A DNA stretch of 64,000 bases. It comes from Oscillospiraceae bacterium. Its GTDB lineage: Bacteria > Bacillota > Clostridia > Saccharofermentanales > Saccharofermentanaceae. Shown piece after piece: positions 35,555 to 44,458 of the stretch. The notes under the pieces are model-generated. The model was given only the letters and a program-made list of their open reading frames with translations. It was not told the origin of the DNA and searched no databases. The stretch covers positions 1-64,000 of the forward strand of contig CADAIP010000008.1 of NCBI GenBank assembly GCA_902787975.1. Reading direction: 5' to 3'. The position numbers were made by a program, and so were the translations under genes. Positions within the stretch are counted from its first letter, which is position 1, and every line of letters begins with the position of its first letter.

Positions 35555-35580
35555 GTAGCCAAAGCTTTTTAGTCATATTA

Positions 35581-36078
35581 TCAAAATTTACCGATAAGTC
35601 TTACCAGTTTCTCAAATGGTCTCTTCAAAAGGACGTACCAGATCTCCTTCTTGTGAAGCTTCTCTACCATGAAGGTTCTTACCCCTGCCCTGTTGCCTGC
35701 AATGACATCGGTAAATACCTGGTCTCCGACCATAACGCTCTTGGCAGGAGTGGTCTTCATGAGTTCTATGGCACGGAAGATACCTGACGTTCCGGGTTTA
35801 TTCGCATAGGTAACGACAGGAATACCAAGCATTTCAGCGATCTTGGCAGACCTTCCGGACTTGGCGTTGGAAACCAGACAGCACTTTATTCCCTTTTCTT
35901 CGATCATCTTTACGCACTCATAGCTATATTCTTCAGGCTCAGTGGCGTGATCGGGTCCAAGCGTATTGTCGAAATCAAGAAGTGCCGTCTCTATACCGCT
36001 GCCGTAAAGCTCTTCCCACGGAATGTGGACAAGGCTTTCATATACTTTTTCAGGCTTCATCGCTTTGAAAATGTTCAA
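35581..36078 (-). CDS. YqeG family HAD-IIIA phosphatase
   Basis: This 165-residue protein carries HAD motif I as LLDFDNTLG (nucleophile Asp), motif II near LVSNAKSG, and motif III/IV as MVGDQVFTDVIAGN. It matches the YqeG subfamily of HAD-IIIA phosphatases, whose relatives include mitochondrial PGP-phosphatase Gep4. The physiological substrate in bacteria is not settled. It stands upstream of efp with a separate promoter in between. Confidence 0.9.
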   Translation of the reverse strand: MNIFKAMKPEKVYESLVHIPWEELYGSGIETALLDFDNTLGPDHATEPEEYSYECVKMIEEKGIKCCLVSNAKSGRSAKIAEMLGIPVVTYANKPGTSGIFRAIELMKTTPAKSVMVGDQVFTDVIAGNRAGVRTFMVEKLHKKEIWYVLLKRPFEKLVRLIGKF

Positions 36079-36210
36079 AGAAAACTCCTATTTGCTTAGC
36101 GGCAGTGTTAAAACCGTCTAATTTCTACGCATCAAAATAATTATAATCATATTTTTTCGCGCCTGTGATATTATTATATGGCTATATGACAAGTCAAGGA
36201 GCATAAAACA

Positions 36211-37563
36211 ATGAAAGTTACTAAATTCGGCGGATCATCTCTTGCCAACGCATTCCAGATTCAGAAGGTCTGCAACATTCTCTTAGCAGACGAGGATCGA
36301 AAGATCATGGTCGTATCAGCGCCCGGTAAGCGTACAAAGGACGACATCAAGGTGACGGACCTTCTCATTGCCGTCGCCAAGGCAAGACTCGCAGGAGAAT
36401 CCTACGACAAGGAAGTTCAGGCTGTCCTTGCACGTTACGAAGAGATCGCCGATGAACTTAATGTTGAAAAGGTGCTTCCCGATATCGAGGAAAGACTCCT
36501 CAAGATCGTTAAGGCTGACTATACAGAAGATGTAGCTTATCTTGATTCAGTCAAGGCCATGGGTGAAGACTGCTGCGCAAGACTCGTAGCTTTCTACCTC
36601 ACATCAACAGGCCACCCTGCTAAATACTGCAATCCCGAAGAATGCGGTCTTTTCTTGGAGCACGATGGAGCAGGCAAGGCAGTAATCCTCCCTGAGTCAT
36701 ACGACAACCTCGCAAAGCTCAAGGATGAGACAGGAGTTATCCTCGTATTCCCCGGATTCTACGGTGTATCCAAGACAGGCAAGATCATCACATTCTCCAG
36801 AGGCGGTTCTGACATCACCGGTTCCATCCTCGCAGCAGCCGTTGGTGCTGACGTATATGAGAACTGGACGGACGTTGACAACGTTTTCGCTGTTAACCCC
36901 AACCTCGTAAAGAACCCCTTCCCTATCACGGAGATCACATACGACGAGATGAGAGAGCTCTCTTATGCAGGATTTACAGTTCTTCACGAAGAGGCAATCT
37001 ATCCTGTTTTTGCACGCGGTATTCCTCTCAACATCAAGAATACAAACAACCCTTCCGCCAAGGGCACGATGATCGTATCCAAGCGTTCACACTACGACTC
37101 ACTCGTAACAGGTATCGCCGGCGACAAGGGTTTTGCTACGGTAACAGTAAGCAAGTACATGATGAACCGTCAGGTCGGTTTCCTCGCACAGCTCCTCAAG
37201 ATCTTCTCCGATGAAGCCATCTCCATCGACCACATTCCTTCCGGAATTGATACGGTAACAATCGTTCTCCGCAAGAAGTATTTCACGGAGGAAAAGGAAG
37301 CAATCATCGTAGACAGGATCAAGAAGGAACTCGAAGCTGACGTTAAGGTAGACAGAGACCTCGCAATCGTCATGATCGTAGGTGAAGCTATGGCAAATTC
37401 CGTAGGTATCATGGCAAGAGCGGCTTCTGCCCTCTCCAATGCCGGCATCAACCTCCGCATCGTTAACCAGGGCGCATCCGAGATCTCCATGATGTTCGGT
37501 GTATCCGAATCCTACTGCTCTTATGCGGTAAGAGTTCTCTACAAGGAATTGTTCCGCTATTAA
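36211..37563 (+). CDS. lysC: Aspartate kinase
   Basis: This enzyme makes beta-aspartyl phosphate for lysine, threonine and methionine synthesis. The 450-residue protein starts with VTKFGGSSLAN (kinase motif) and holds FSRGGSDITGSILAA and NWTDVDNVF. It ends in two ACT domains (about 300-450) that bind a feedback amino acid. Length and pattern fit the monofunctional class III-like aspartokinases. The upstream gap (132 bases) holds an AAGGAG-type RBS but no recognisable lysine riboswitch. Which effector inhibits it cannot be told. The symbol is assigned by family only. Confidence 0.93.
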   Translation: MKVTKFGGSSLANAFQIQKVCNILLADEDRKIMVVSAPGKRTKDDIKVTDLLIAVAKARLAGESYDKEVQAVLARYEEIADELNVEKVLPDIEERLLKIVKADYTEDVAYLDSVKAMGEDCCARLVAFYLTSTGHPAKYCNPEECGLFLEHDGAGKAVILPESYDNLAKLKDETGVILVFPGFYGVSKTGKIITFSRGGSDITGSILAAAVGADVYENWTDVDNVFAVNPNLVKNPFPITEITYDEMRELSYAGFTVLHEEAIYPVFARGIPLNIKNTNNPSAKGTMIVSKRSHYDSLVTGIAGDKGFATVTVSKYMMNRQVGFLAQLLKIFSDEAISIDHIPSGIDTVTIVLRKKYFTEEKEAIIVDRIKKELEADVKVDRDLAIVMIVGEAMANSVGIMARAASALSNAGINLRIVNQGASEISMMFGVSESYCSYAVRVLYKELFRY

Positions 37564-37591
37564 TTCACGGTTCTGATTACTTAAACATTTA

Positions 37592-37620
37592 TACCCGCCG
37601 GCTACTTTGGTCAGCGGGTA
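37592..37620 (+). terminator. Terminator of the aspartate kinase gene
   Basis: The 7-bp arms TACCCGC (37592-37598) and GCGGGTA (37614-37620) are followed by TTATATTGGTT. The T-run is weak, so confidence is moderate. Confidence 0.6.
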
Positions 37621-37660
37621 TTATATTGGTTGTTCGTTAAGAGATATTCTATTTGTTGTT

Positions 37661-37694
37661 CGCAAAATAAAAGGGATGCCACAAGACATCCCTT
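37661..37694 (-). terminator. Terminator of the LCP/PP2C-like unit
   Basis: The perfect 8-bp arms AAGGGATG (37671-37678) and CATCCCTT (37687-37694) run on the minus strand into TTTATTTTG. It lies 25 bases beyond the stop of the PP2C-like gene. Confidence 0.85.
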
Positions 37695-37718
37695 CTTAAG
37701 ATTTGCTTTAATTGAGAA

Positions 37719-39473
37719 TTAAACAGTTGCGTTCTCATCACCGCCAGTTGCGGGTTCTGTATTCTCAGGTGCAGGTGTTTCAGATTCTGTTGCCTCGGTT
37801 TCTGTTTCAGTTGCTTCAGTTTCTGTTTCTGTTTCTGTTTCTGAAGCAGTAGTATCAGCTGAAGACTCAGAAGATGCAGTAGGTGTCGGTGAAACAATAT
37901 CACTTGAATTTGGTTCAGCTGGTTCAGTTGTAGATTCTGAAGTTGTCTCAGATGTCTCTGAAGTTGTTGTCGTAGCAGTTGTACTTCCGCCGCCGTTGTT
38001 GATTCTGTCTGTCTGAACTGCTGTTGTCTCGATCGATGCAGCTGTCTCTGTTGCTGTAGTCATGGGAACAGGTGTGGGATCGCCGGTCATAACTGTTGTA
38101 GGATCATTCAGTGTGGGATCCTGATCAAGAAGCTGAGCGGTAAGGATATAACCTGTTACGTTGTTTGCAGTAACGACCTTGGAGAAAGTATCATCAACCT
38201 TTTCCTGAAGAGTAACTACATCACCGCGTCTGAGCTGTGCAATGACTGTACCGTCAAGCGAAGCAGAAGAATATACAGGGACGCCGTCACTTGATGCATA
38301 AAGAACTGAACCTACTGCATTTGCGTTTGCAAGTGAAGTCGTGGTCTCATCAAAGTTGATGAGATTCTTCATGTTGAAGATCATGAATGTGACACCAAAG
38401 CCGAGAACAATGCAAACGATGAAGATAACTATAGGAATGATGACAGTCTTTGCCTTCTCCTTCTTCTCGTTAACGATGGGCTCTTCTTCCTCATCGGAAA
38501 TGCCGTTACCGGCAGCACCGGGAACGAAATTGATCGTATCAGAATTATCCTCAGTGTCGGAATCAAAACTGCTGTAAGCATTAGACTGGGCTTTGGATAC
38601 GTTTCCGGGTCTTGAGGATACCTGTGCATCATTCTTGAGGTTGCTGTTGATGACTGCATCACCGGGAAGAAGGAATGTGGACTCAACCTTGATATCGATA
38701 AGAGTGAGGCCTGCCTTCAAACCATAGCTAACTGCAGCATTGATGATTTCCTTGGACTTAACCTCTGTAGACAAAGGTTTTGCGATGATGGAATTACGCA
38801 TCTGGGAAGGAAGCTTTCTGGATAAGCCGACACCCATAAGGAACAACTCATCATCGTCCTGAAGCTTAAGGTGTACCTTCTTGTCAGCGTTAACAGGGCC
38901 TTCCTGGGGCATCTTACCGAGATACTGGGTAAGATTCATGTTCTCGGGGTGTGTAAGCTCCTCGGAAGCCTGGATGGCACCCATCTGAACATATCTGTGT
39001 GCTACCGTCTGCTCTTCAGTAAGGAGCATGATGCGGTTATTTCTGAATAATACTGCTTTAGTAATACCGACATGGATAACACGGAGGATGTCACCTTCGA
39101 TGACGAACATTGACATTGATGTCTTGAACTGTGTTCCCTTATTAGCAGCGAAATTACATACTTTAACGTTGAGGGTGTTGATTACCTGGTTTGCAAAACC
39201 GTCAAAATCAAGAACTGCTTGATTGGAGCAAGCGGCTACGATCTTTTCGAGCTCCGCATTAAGCTCAAGGTTCAATACGGCAGAAAGATTATCGGGACCG
39301 ATTGTCGAGAAGATCGCGCAGATCTGGATCGGAGATGTAGATCTGGCTGTTCTTAAGAACTCGTTCGGGAAGTCTTCGATCTTACGAGAAAGCGTAAGAA
39401 AGAACACGTTCTCCTGAGGTTCACCCTGTATAAGGTTAGTCTCGGCAATACAAGTTGCAACTGTCTTACTCAT
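37719..39473 (-). CDS. PP2C-like/SH3b single-pass membrane protein with Ser/Thr/Glu tail
   Basis: This 584-residue protein has a cytoplasmic N-terminal region (about 1-270) that resembles a PP2C phosphatase fold in order, for example FVIEGDILRVIHVGITKAVLFRN and DDELFLMGVGLSRKL. However, the metal-binding aspartates of active PP2C enzymes are not evident. An acidic linker leads to one membrane helix (about 345-370), an outer SH3b-like domain (GVPVYSSASLDGTVIAQLRRGDVVTLQE), and a long Thr/Ser/Glu-rich tail with TETETE runs. The topology suggests a wall-facing sensor coupled to an inner PP2C-like domain. It is the second gene after an LCP ligase (2 nt gap). The function is inferred only; the phosphatase activity is doubtful. 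Confidence 0.65.
   Translation of the reverse strand: MSKTVATCIAETNLIQGEPQENVFFLTLSRKIEDFPNEFLRTARSTSPIQICAIFSTIGPDNLSAVLNLELNAELEKIVAACSNQAVLDFDGFANQVINTLNVKVCNFAANKGTQFKTSMSMFVIEGDILRVIHVGITKAVLFRNNRIMLLTEEQTVAHRYVQMGAIQASEELTHPENMNLTQYLGKMPQEGPVNADKKVHLKLQDDDELFLMGVGLSRKLPSQMRNSIIAKPLSTEVKSKEIINAAVSYGLKAGLTLIDIKVESTFLLPGDAVINSNLKNDAQVSSRPGNVSKAQSNAYSSFDSDTEDNSDTINFVPGAAGNGISDEEEEPIVNEKKEKAKTVIIPIVIFIVCIVLGFGVTFMIFNMKNLINFDETTTSLANANAVGSVLYASSDGVPVYSSASLDGTVIAQLRRGDVVTLQEKVDDTFSKVVTANNVTGYILTAQLLDQDPTLNDPTTVMTGDPTPVPMTTATETAASIETTAVQTDRINNGGGSTTATTTTSETSETTSESTTEPAEPNSSDIVSPTPTASSESSADTTASETETETETEATETETEATESETPAPENTEPATGGDENATV
37799..37843. repeat. TTTCTG hexamer tract in the PP2C-like gene
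   Basis: Repeats of TTTCTG, interrupted once, encode alternating Thr/Glu on the minus strand. The unit length keeps the frame, so copy-number change would alter tail length only. Confidence 0.7.
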
Positions 39474-39475
39474 CT

Positions 39476-40576
39476 TTATTCACCCCAAATATAGTCGTTT
39501 ATTCTTTGTTTTTGTTCGTCAAAATCCACTAACATCATCCAAGGATCGTTCTGAATTGTGTAGGTTCCATCCTCAGGAAATCTGTATTCTTCTCTATTAT
39601 CTAAGCACGCAAAACAATTCAATGCCACACGCATTATATCAGCAGTATTCATATTTGTCTCGAAAACTCCCGCAGAATCATTTAGAAGCTGGAGTTTTTG
39701 ACCATAAGACATACCGTTAACTTTAGTCATCATCGCAGTAGCTACAGTCCTTTGCCTGGAAGCTCTGACGAAATCAGAATCCAGGTATCTTATTCTGGAC
39801 CAAGCAACAGCCTGGTGGCCGTCCAAAGTCAGGGTACCTCCCTGCGTAAGATGAGGAGAATTATCACCGTCAAGCGCATTGATCTCATCCAAATAACCAT
39901 TTAAATAAGATACTTCTTCCGGACTAACCTCGATATCGACACCGCCGACAAGGTCGATCATGTCAGAAGCACTGCCGAAGTCAAACATGATAAAACGCTG
40001 GATATCCAGATCAAATATTACGTTGATGGTATTGATCATCTCTCCTACACCGCCATAATGATATGCGGAGTTAAGCTTGTTTAATCTGGTTCCAAGTGTA
40101 TCCGCTGTATCACCGATATAAACAGCAGTATCTCTCATGAGGGAAATAATCTTTAAGGAATTATTCTTCTTATTAATGGAGAGGATCATCATGCAGTCCG
40201 TACGGCAGGCATAGTCATCAGTACCTCTGGCATCGATACCGAATACAAGGATATTCTCAATATTGGGATCCTTCTGCTTAACCTCAATGATCGGGTGCGA
40301 AGGATCGTAGAAAAGTCTGGTGTGACCGCCATTACTCCAGGAAGACGTAACGTCTCCGCCTGTCGTACTACCGCCTTCGGACAGATCAAGTGTCGAATAA
40401 TCTTCCTGCCTTACAACCGGTACGGATACAAAAGTACCGCCGAAAAGGTAAACCCAGTAAAGACAGAAACCGATGGCAAGGCCCAGAACGGCTGCCAGGA
40501 ATCTTACAAAATATCTTCCTGCCTTAGATTTCTTGCGGGGTTTATTCCCTTCAGAGCCGTGGCTTTTCTTACTCAT
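39476..40576 (-). CDS. LytR-CpsA-Psr family cell-wall ligase
   Basis: LCP enzymes attach teichoic acids or other glycopolymers to peptidoglycan from lipid-linked precursors outside the membrane. The 366-residue protein has a short basic cytoplasmic head, a signal-anchor helix (about 22-45), and the LCP core. The core contains VFGIDARGTDDYACRTDCMM, ISLMRDTAVYI, LNSAYHYGG, FIMFDFGSASDMIDLVGGVDI and the arginine motif SRIRYLDSDFVRASRQR. It precedes the PP2C-like membrane protein in one unit. The acceptor polymer is unknown. Confidence 0.93.
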   Translation of the reverse strand: MSKKSHGSEGNKPRKKSKAGRYFVRFLAAVLGLAIGFCLYWVYLFGGTFVSVPVVRQEDYSTLDLSEGGSTTGGDVTSSWSNGGHTRLFYDPSHPIIEVKQKDPNIENILVFGIDARGTDDYACRTDCMMILSINKKNNSLKIISLMRDTAVYIGDTADTLGTRLNKLNSAYHYGGVGEMINTINVIFDLDIQRFIMFDFGSASDMIDLVGGVDIEVSPEEVSYLNGYLDEINALDGDNSPHLTQGGTLTLDGHQAVAWSRIRYLDSDFVRASRQRTVATAMMTKVNGMSYGQKLQLLNDSAGVFETNMNTADIMRVALNCFACLDNREEYRFPEDGTYTIQNDPWMMLVDFDEQKQRINDYIWGE

Positions 40577-40736
40577 TTATTTATCTATCTCCATACATTT
40601 ATTGCTTTTCAAAAGACAATAAATTATATCATCAACATTATTGATGCCAAATGAATAAGAATAAAAGAAAACTGTGGCAAATAGCCGTCTTTTGTATATT
40701 TCGTATAAGAAAAAACAGTTTGGTTTTCAAAGTAAA

Positions 40737-40762
40737 AGGGCTGCGATAAATACCGCAGCCCT
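40737..40762 (-). terminator. Terminator of gdhA
   Basis: The 8-bp arms GGGCTGCG (40738-40745) and CGCAGCCC (40754-40761) run on the minus strand into CTTTTACTTTG, 30 bases after the gdhA stop. Confidence 0.85.
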
Positions 40763-40790
40763 CTATTATTTCAGCTTATTCAGTCTACTA

Positions 40791-42206
<1,416 letters not shown>

Positions 42207-42271
42207 CTAATTATTCATTTTGCAGACTGAATGCTTAGGTATGAGAACCTAGTTTAAACCAATCGTTATGT

Positions 42272-42300
42272 ATAGTATTACAAGATTTTACCAATTTCAA
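42272..42300 (-). promoter_or_regulatory. Predicted gdhA promoter
   Basis: On the minus strand TTGAAA (42295-42300), a 17-base spacer and TACTAT (42272-42277) lie about 117 bases upstream of the gdhA ATG. The long 5' leader contains a small TAGGT/ACCTA hairpin; no known riboswitch was recognised. Confidence 0.5.
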
Positions 42301-42311
42301 TAGGAAAATAA

Positions 42312-42345
42312 AAAATGAAAGTTCAGAAATTCGAACTTTCATTTT
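42312..42345 (-). terminator. Terminator of the small membrane protein gene
   Basis: The perfect 13-bp arms AAAATGAAAGTTC (42312-42324) and GAACTTTCATTTT (42333-42345) run on the minus strand into TTATTTTCC. The structure lies about 40 bases after the stop at 42387. Confidence 0.85.
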
Positions 42346-42386
42346 GGGTATTACAATTATACTTTTTAGGTATGATAAGCTGTTAA

Positions 42387-42866
42387 TCAGGTGCTTTCTG
42401 TCGTCTCTGTAACAGGTGCACTTGTATTTTGTGTTGTCCTGTCTTCGAAAGGATCGTTCTCAACTACTTCATCAAATGAGCTGATACCGAAGATCTGTGC
42501 CATCTCTCCATAGTTAACAAGGCCCATAACCCTGTCTACCGCAATGAAAAGACAAAGAATGAATATTAATAAAAGAAGTCCTCTTCTTATAATCATCATT
42601 CTTCTCTCCGCATTGAACTTCTCATCAACACGCTTCTTGGTCGTATAACCTACAACGACATATACGCGGCTGATATCTGTTCTCTTAGGTCTGTTGCGGT
42701 ACTCTTTGATCTTGCGCTTGATGCAATTGACGAACCTTGAAGGAAGTCCCTTGATAAGTCTTACGGTAGCACGGTAAGAACAGCCCAAAAAATCGAGCAT
42801 AGCATTACTCTTACCATTACCGGCCTGGATAATATCCGAATTTCTGTCTTCCTGATTAACTGCCAT
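42387..42866 (-). CDS. Small single-pass membrane protein, unknown function
   Basis: This 159-residue protein has a basic cytoplasmic N-terminal half (about 1-93, many Lys/Arg), one transmembrane helix (about 94-112), and a short outer tail ending in Thr/Ser/Glu-rich sequence. No family was recognised. It follows the LexA-divergent HTH gene by 60 bases but seems to have its own extended -10 promoter (TGC-TATAAT, -10 at 42887-42892). Its place beside lexA recalls yneA, the SOS division inhibitor of Bacillus, which is also a small single-pass protein. However, no LysM domain is present, so the parallel is positional only. Confidence 0.7.
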   Translation of the reverse strand: MAVNQEDRNSDIIQAGNGKSNAMLDFLGCSYRATVRLIKGLPSRFVNCIKRKIKEYRNRPKRTDISRVYVVVGYTTKKRVDEKFNAERRMMIIRRGLLLLIFILCLFIAVDRVMGLVNYGEMAQIFGISSFDEVVENDPFEDRTTQNTSAPVTETTEST

Positions 42867-42886
42867 ATTTATACCTGCTAGAGGCG

Positions 42887-42915
42887 ATTATAGCATTGTT
42901 TCCCATAAGTAAGAA
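42887..42915 (-). promoter_or_regulatory. Predicted extended -10 promoter for the small membrane protein
   Basis: On the minus strand TATAAT (42887-42892) is preceded by TGC, with a weak -35 (TTCTTA) 17 bases further up. The ATG follows about 20 bases downstream of the -10. Confidence 0.45.
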
Positions 42916-42926
42916 GTGGCATTATC

Positions 42927-43529
42927 CTAGAGTTTGCATTCTCCCTGCTCTTCAGGATTTTGTCTTTCCGGCGGAAAATACATACTTGTCAGTATATTGA
43001 TTGCCACAGATTTAATTCTGTAAAAAGTCGCCCTGCTGATGAACAGATCATCGATAATAGCTACCGTATCAAGTCTTTTATAATAATACAAATACATTAA
43101 TCTTGAATAAGGAAGCTTTAAGGAAAGCATTCTCTTCAAAAGGATTGCTGCTCTTCGTCTTCTCATCATAGAGTTTACATAAGACTCTTCCAGAGACTCT
43201 ACAAATTCATCGAAACCTTCAGAGAAATCAATCATGACATCATTCATGTCACCCTGTCCCTTTGGTTCAAAGACAGTGTCGGAAATCTTGCATGGCGAAT
43301 AGAAACCGGCATAAAGATCCATAAGGCTTACCTTCTGATCCTCATACGCCTTGTTGATCTCCTTAATAAATCGCTGTTCTATATCAGGACAATCTGACAG
43401 ATCAGTGCACAAATGATTGAGTCTGGCAGTGATTATTGCTCTTGCTTCCTCAAAAGAAACTGCATTTTCCAATGCGTCATCGTAACCGCTACAACGTTTC
43501 TTCTTTTTCTTTCTGTTACGCTCATCCAT
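42927..43529 (-). CDS. Sigma-region-4-like HTH protein divergent from lexA
   Basis: This 200-residue protein begins with a very basic head (KKKKKR). It has a helical middle and a C-terminal stretch (LPYSRLMYLYYYKRLDTV, then FISRATFYRIKSVAINIL) that reads like sigma-70 region 4 or phage ArpU-type HTH. No region 2 is present, so it is not a full sigma factor. The start at 43529 is chosen because AAGGAG lies 6-7 nt upstream; an open extension to 43580 would overlap the LexA box. The divergent promoter appears to contain the LexA box, so SOS control is plausible. The function is unknown. Confidence 0.7.
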   Translation of the reverse strand: MDERNRKKKKKRCSGYDDALENAVSFEEARAIITARLNHLCTDLSDCPDIEQRFIKEINKAYEDQKVSLMDLYAGFYSPCKISDTVFEPKGQGDMNDVMIDFSEGFDEFVESLEESYVNSMMRRRRAAILLKRMLSLKLPYSRLMYLYYYKRLDTVAIIDDLFISRATFYRIKSVAINILTSMYFPPERQNPEEQGECKL

Positions 43530-43561
43530 AAGCAACTCCTTATTTTTAAAATTATCAAACT

Positions 43562-43599
43562 GAACAATTGTTTGACACAATTGAAAAGAATGATATTAT
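43562..43599 (+). promoter_or_regulatory. LexA box and lexA promoter (shared with the divergent gene)
   Basis: GAACAATTGTTT (43562-43573) matches the Bacillus-type SOS box CGAACRNRYGTTYG at 12 of 14 positions when read with its flanks. It overlaps the -35 TTGACA (43572-43577). The -10 TATTAT (43594-43599) follows after 16 bases. On the minus strand a weaker promoter (TTGTGT, 18 bases, GATAAT) for the divergent gene encloses the same box. Confidence 0.8.
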
Positions 43600-43630
43600 T
43601 AACTTAGAAAATATGTTTGGAGGATAGTTT

Positions 43631-44284
43631 ATGCAGTCCGGCGACAAAACAATTGAACGCGTTTACAACTATTTATGCGACTATATCAGTAAGAACCAGA
43701 TCTCGCCTTCAGTTCGCGATATTTGTGCAGGTGTCGGTCTCAAATCAACTTCCTCAGTTCACACTTACCTTAAACAGCTCGACAGTCTTGGCAGGATCGA
43801 ATACAGACCTGGACTTAGAAGAGCCATTGTTATTAAGCAGAATACCGGCAGCACAGAATCTGATTTCTCTGATTCTGCCAGCGTTACCGAACTTAATGAT
43901 TACCGCAACATTCCAGTTATCGGTAAGATCACTGCCGGAATTCCTATCCTTGCTTATGAGAATTACACTGATTCATTCCCTGTCGGAAAATCCATTATCG
44001 GAGATTCAGAAGCATTCATGCTTAAAGTCAGCGGCAACAGTATGATCAATGCTCATATTCTTGACGGCGATCTCATCATTGTCCGTAAGCAAAACACTTG
44101 TGACGAAGGAGACATCATCGCTGCTTTGATCGATGATGAAGCTACAGTTAAGCGTTTTGGAAAAAAGAACGGAATACCTTATCTGTTCCCTGAGAATGAT
44201 GCTTATTCGCCGATTCCGTTTAATACAGAAGGTTGCAAAATTCTCGGCAAGGTAGTTGGATTACATCGTTATACAATTGATTAA
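43631..44284 (+). CDS. lexA: LexA repressor
   Basis: LexA represses the SOS regulon and cleaves itself when RecA filaments form. The 217-residue protein has an N-terminal winged helix (SPSVRDICAGVGLKS, SSVHTYLKQLDSLGRI), the cleavage pair Ala102-Gly103 in KITAGIPI, the catalytic Ser137 in SGNSM and Lys174 in DEATVKRF. The RBS is a strong GGAGG. A LexA box covers its promoter, which indicates autoregulation. Confidence 0.97.
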   Translation: MQSGDKTIERVYNYLCDYISKNQISPSVRDICAGVGLKSTSSVHTYLKQLDSLGRIEYRPGLRRAIVIKQNTGSTESDFSDSASVTELNDYRNIPVIGKITAGIPILAYENYTDSFPVGKSIIGDSEAFMLKVSGNSMINAHILDGDLIIVRKQNTCDEGDIIAALIDDEATVKRFGKKNGIPYLFPENDAYSPIPFNTEGCKILGKVVGLHRYTID

Positions 44285-44317
44285 CTACCTCCTTTATGCT
44301 CGGGCCCAACGTTTTAA

Positions 44318-44426
44318 TATAATTATCGTTGCTGACAGCGTATTTTCAAGTAAAATCACTAGTTCAAACAAAAGTTGATACTAGTCTTGAAATTTTCCTT
44401 ATTATATCAAGTTAGTTTGATACATT
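44318..44426. other. Structured intergenic stretch after lexA
   Basis: Between lexA and the terminator lie an isolated TATAAT (44318-44323) and a long imperfect dyad. The dyad has ACTAGT at 44358-44363 and 44380-44385, with outer arms TTTCAAG 44344-44350 and CTTGAAA 44386-44392. A further TATCAA/TTGATA pair is present. TTGATAC occurs twice. It may be a small RNA or a long 3' UTR; nothing known was recognised. Confidence 0.35.
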
Positions 44427-44458
44427 AAAGTGCTGAGACTAATTTTCAGCACTTTTTT
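44427..44458. terminator. Bidirectional terminator between lexA and miaA
   Basis: The perfect 10-bp arms AAAGTGCTGA (44427-44436) and TCAGCACTTT (44446-44455) are followed by TTT on the plus strand, giving a run of six T. The hairpin sits at the miaA stop on the other strand. Confidence 0.85.

Noticed and set aside
36079..36210. Lysine riboswitch in front of aspartate kinase
   Set aside because: The 132-base gap is AT-rich, and no helices or conserved loops of the L-box were recognised. It is also too short for a typical L-box plus terminator.
37799..37843. Phase-variable repeat switching a gene on and off
   Set aside because: The unit is six bases, so slippage keeps the frame. Only tail length could vary.
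42927..43529. A complete alternative sigma factor
   Set aside because: Only a region 4-like C-terminus is visible. Region 2, needed for -10 recognition and core binding, is not recognisable.
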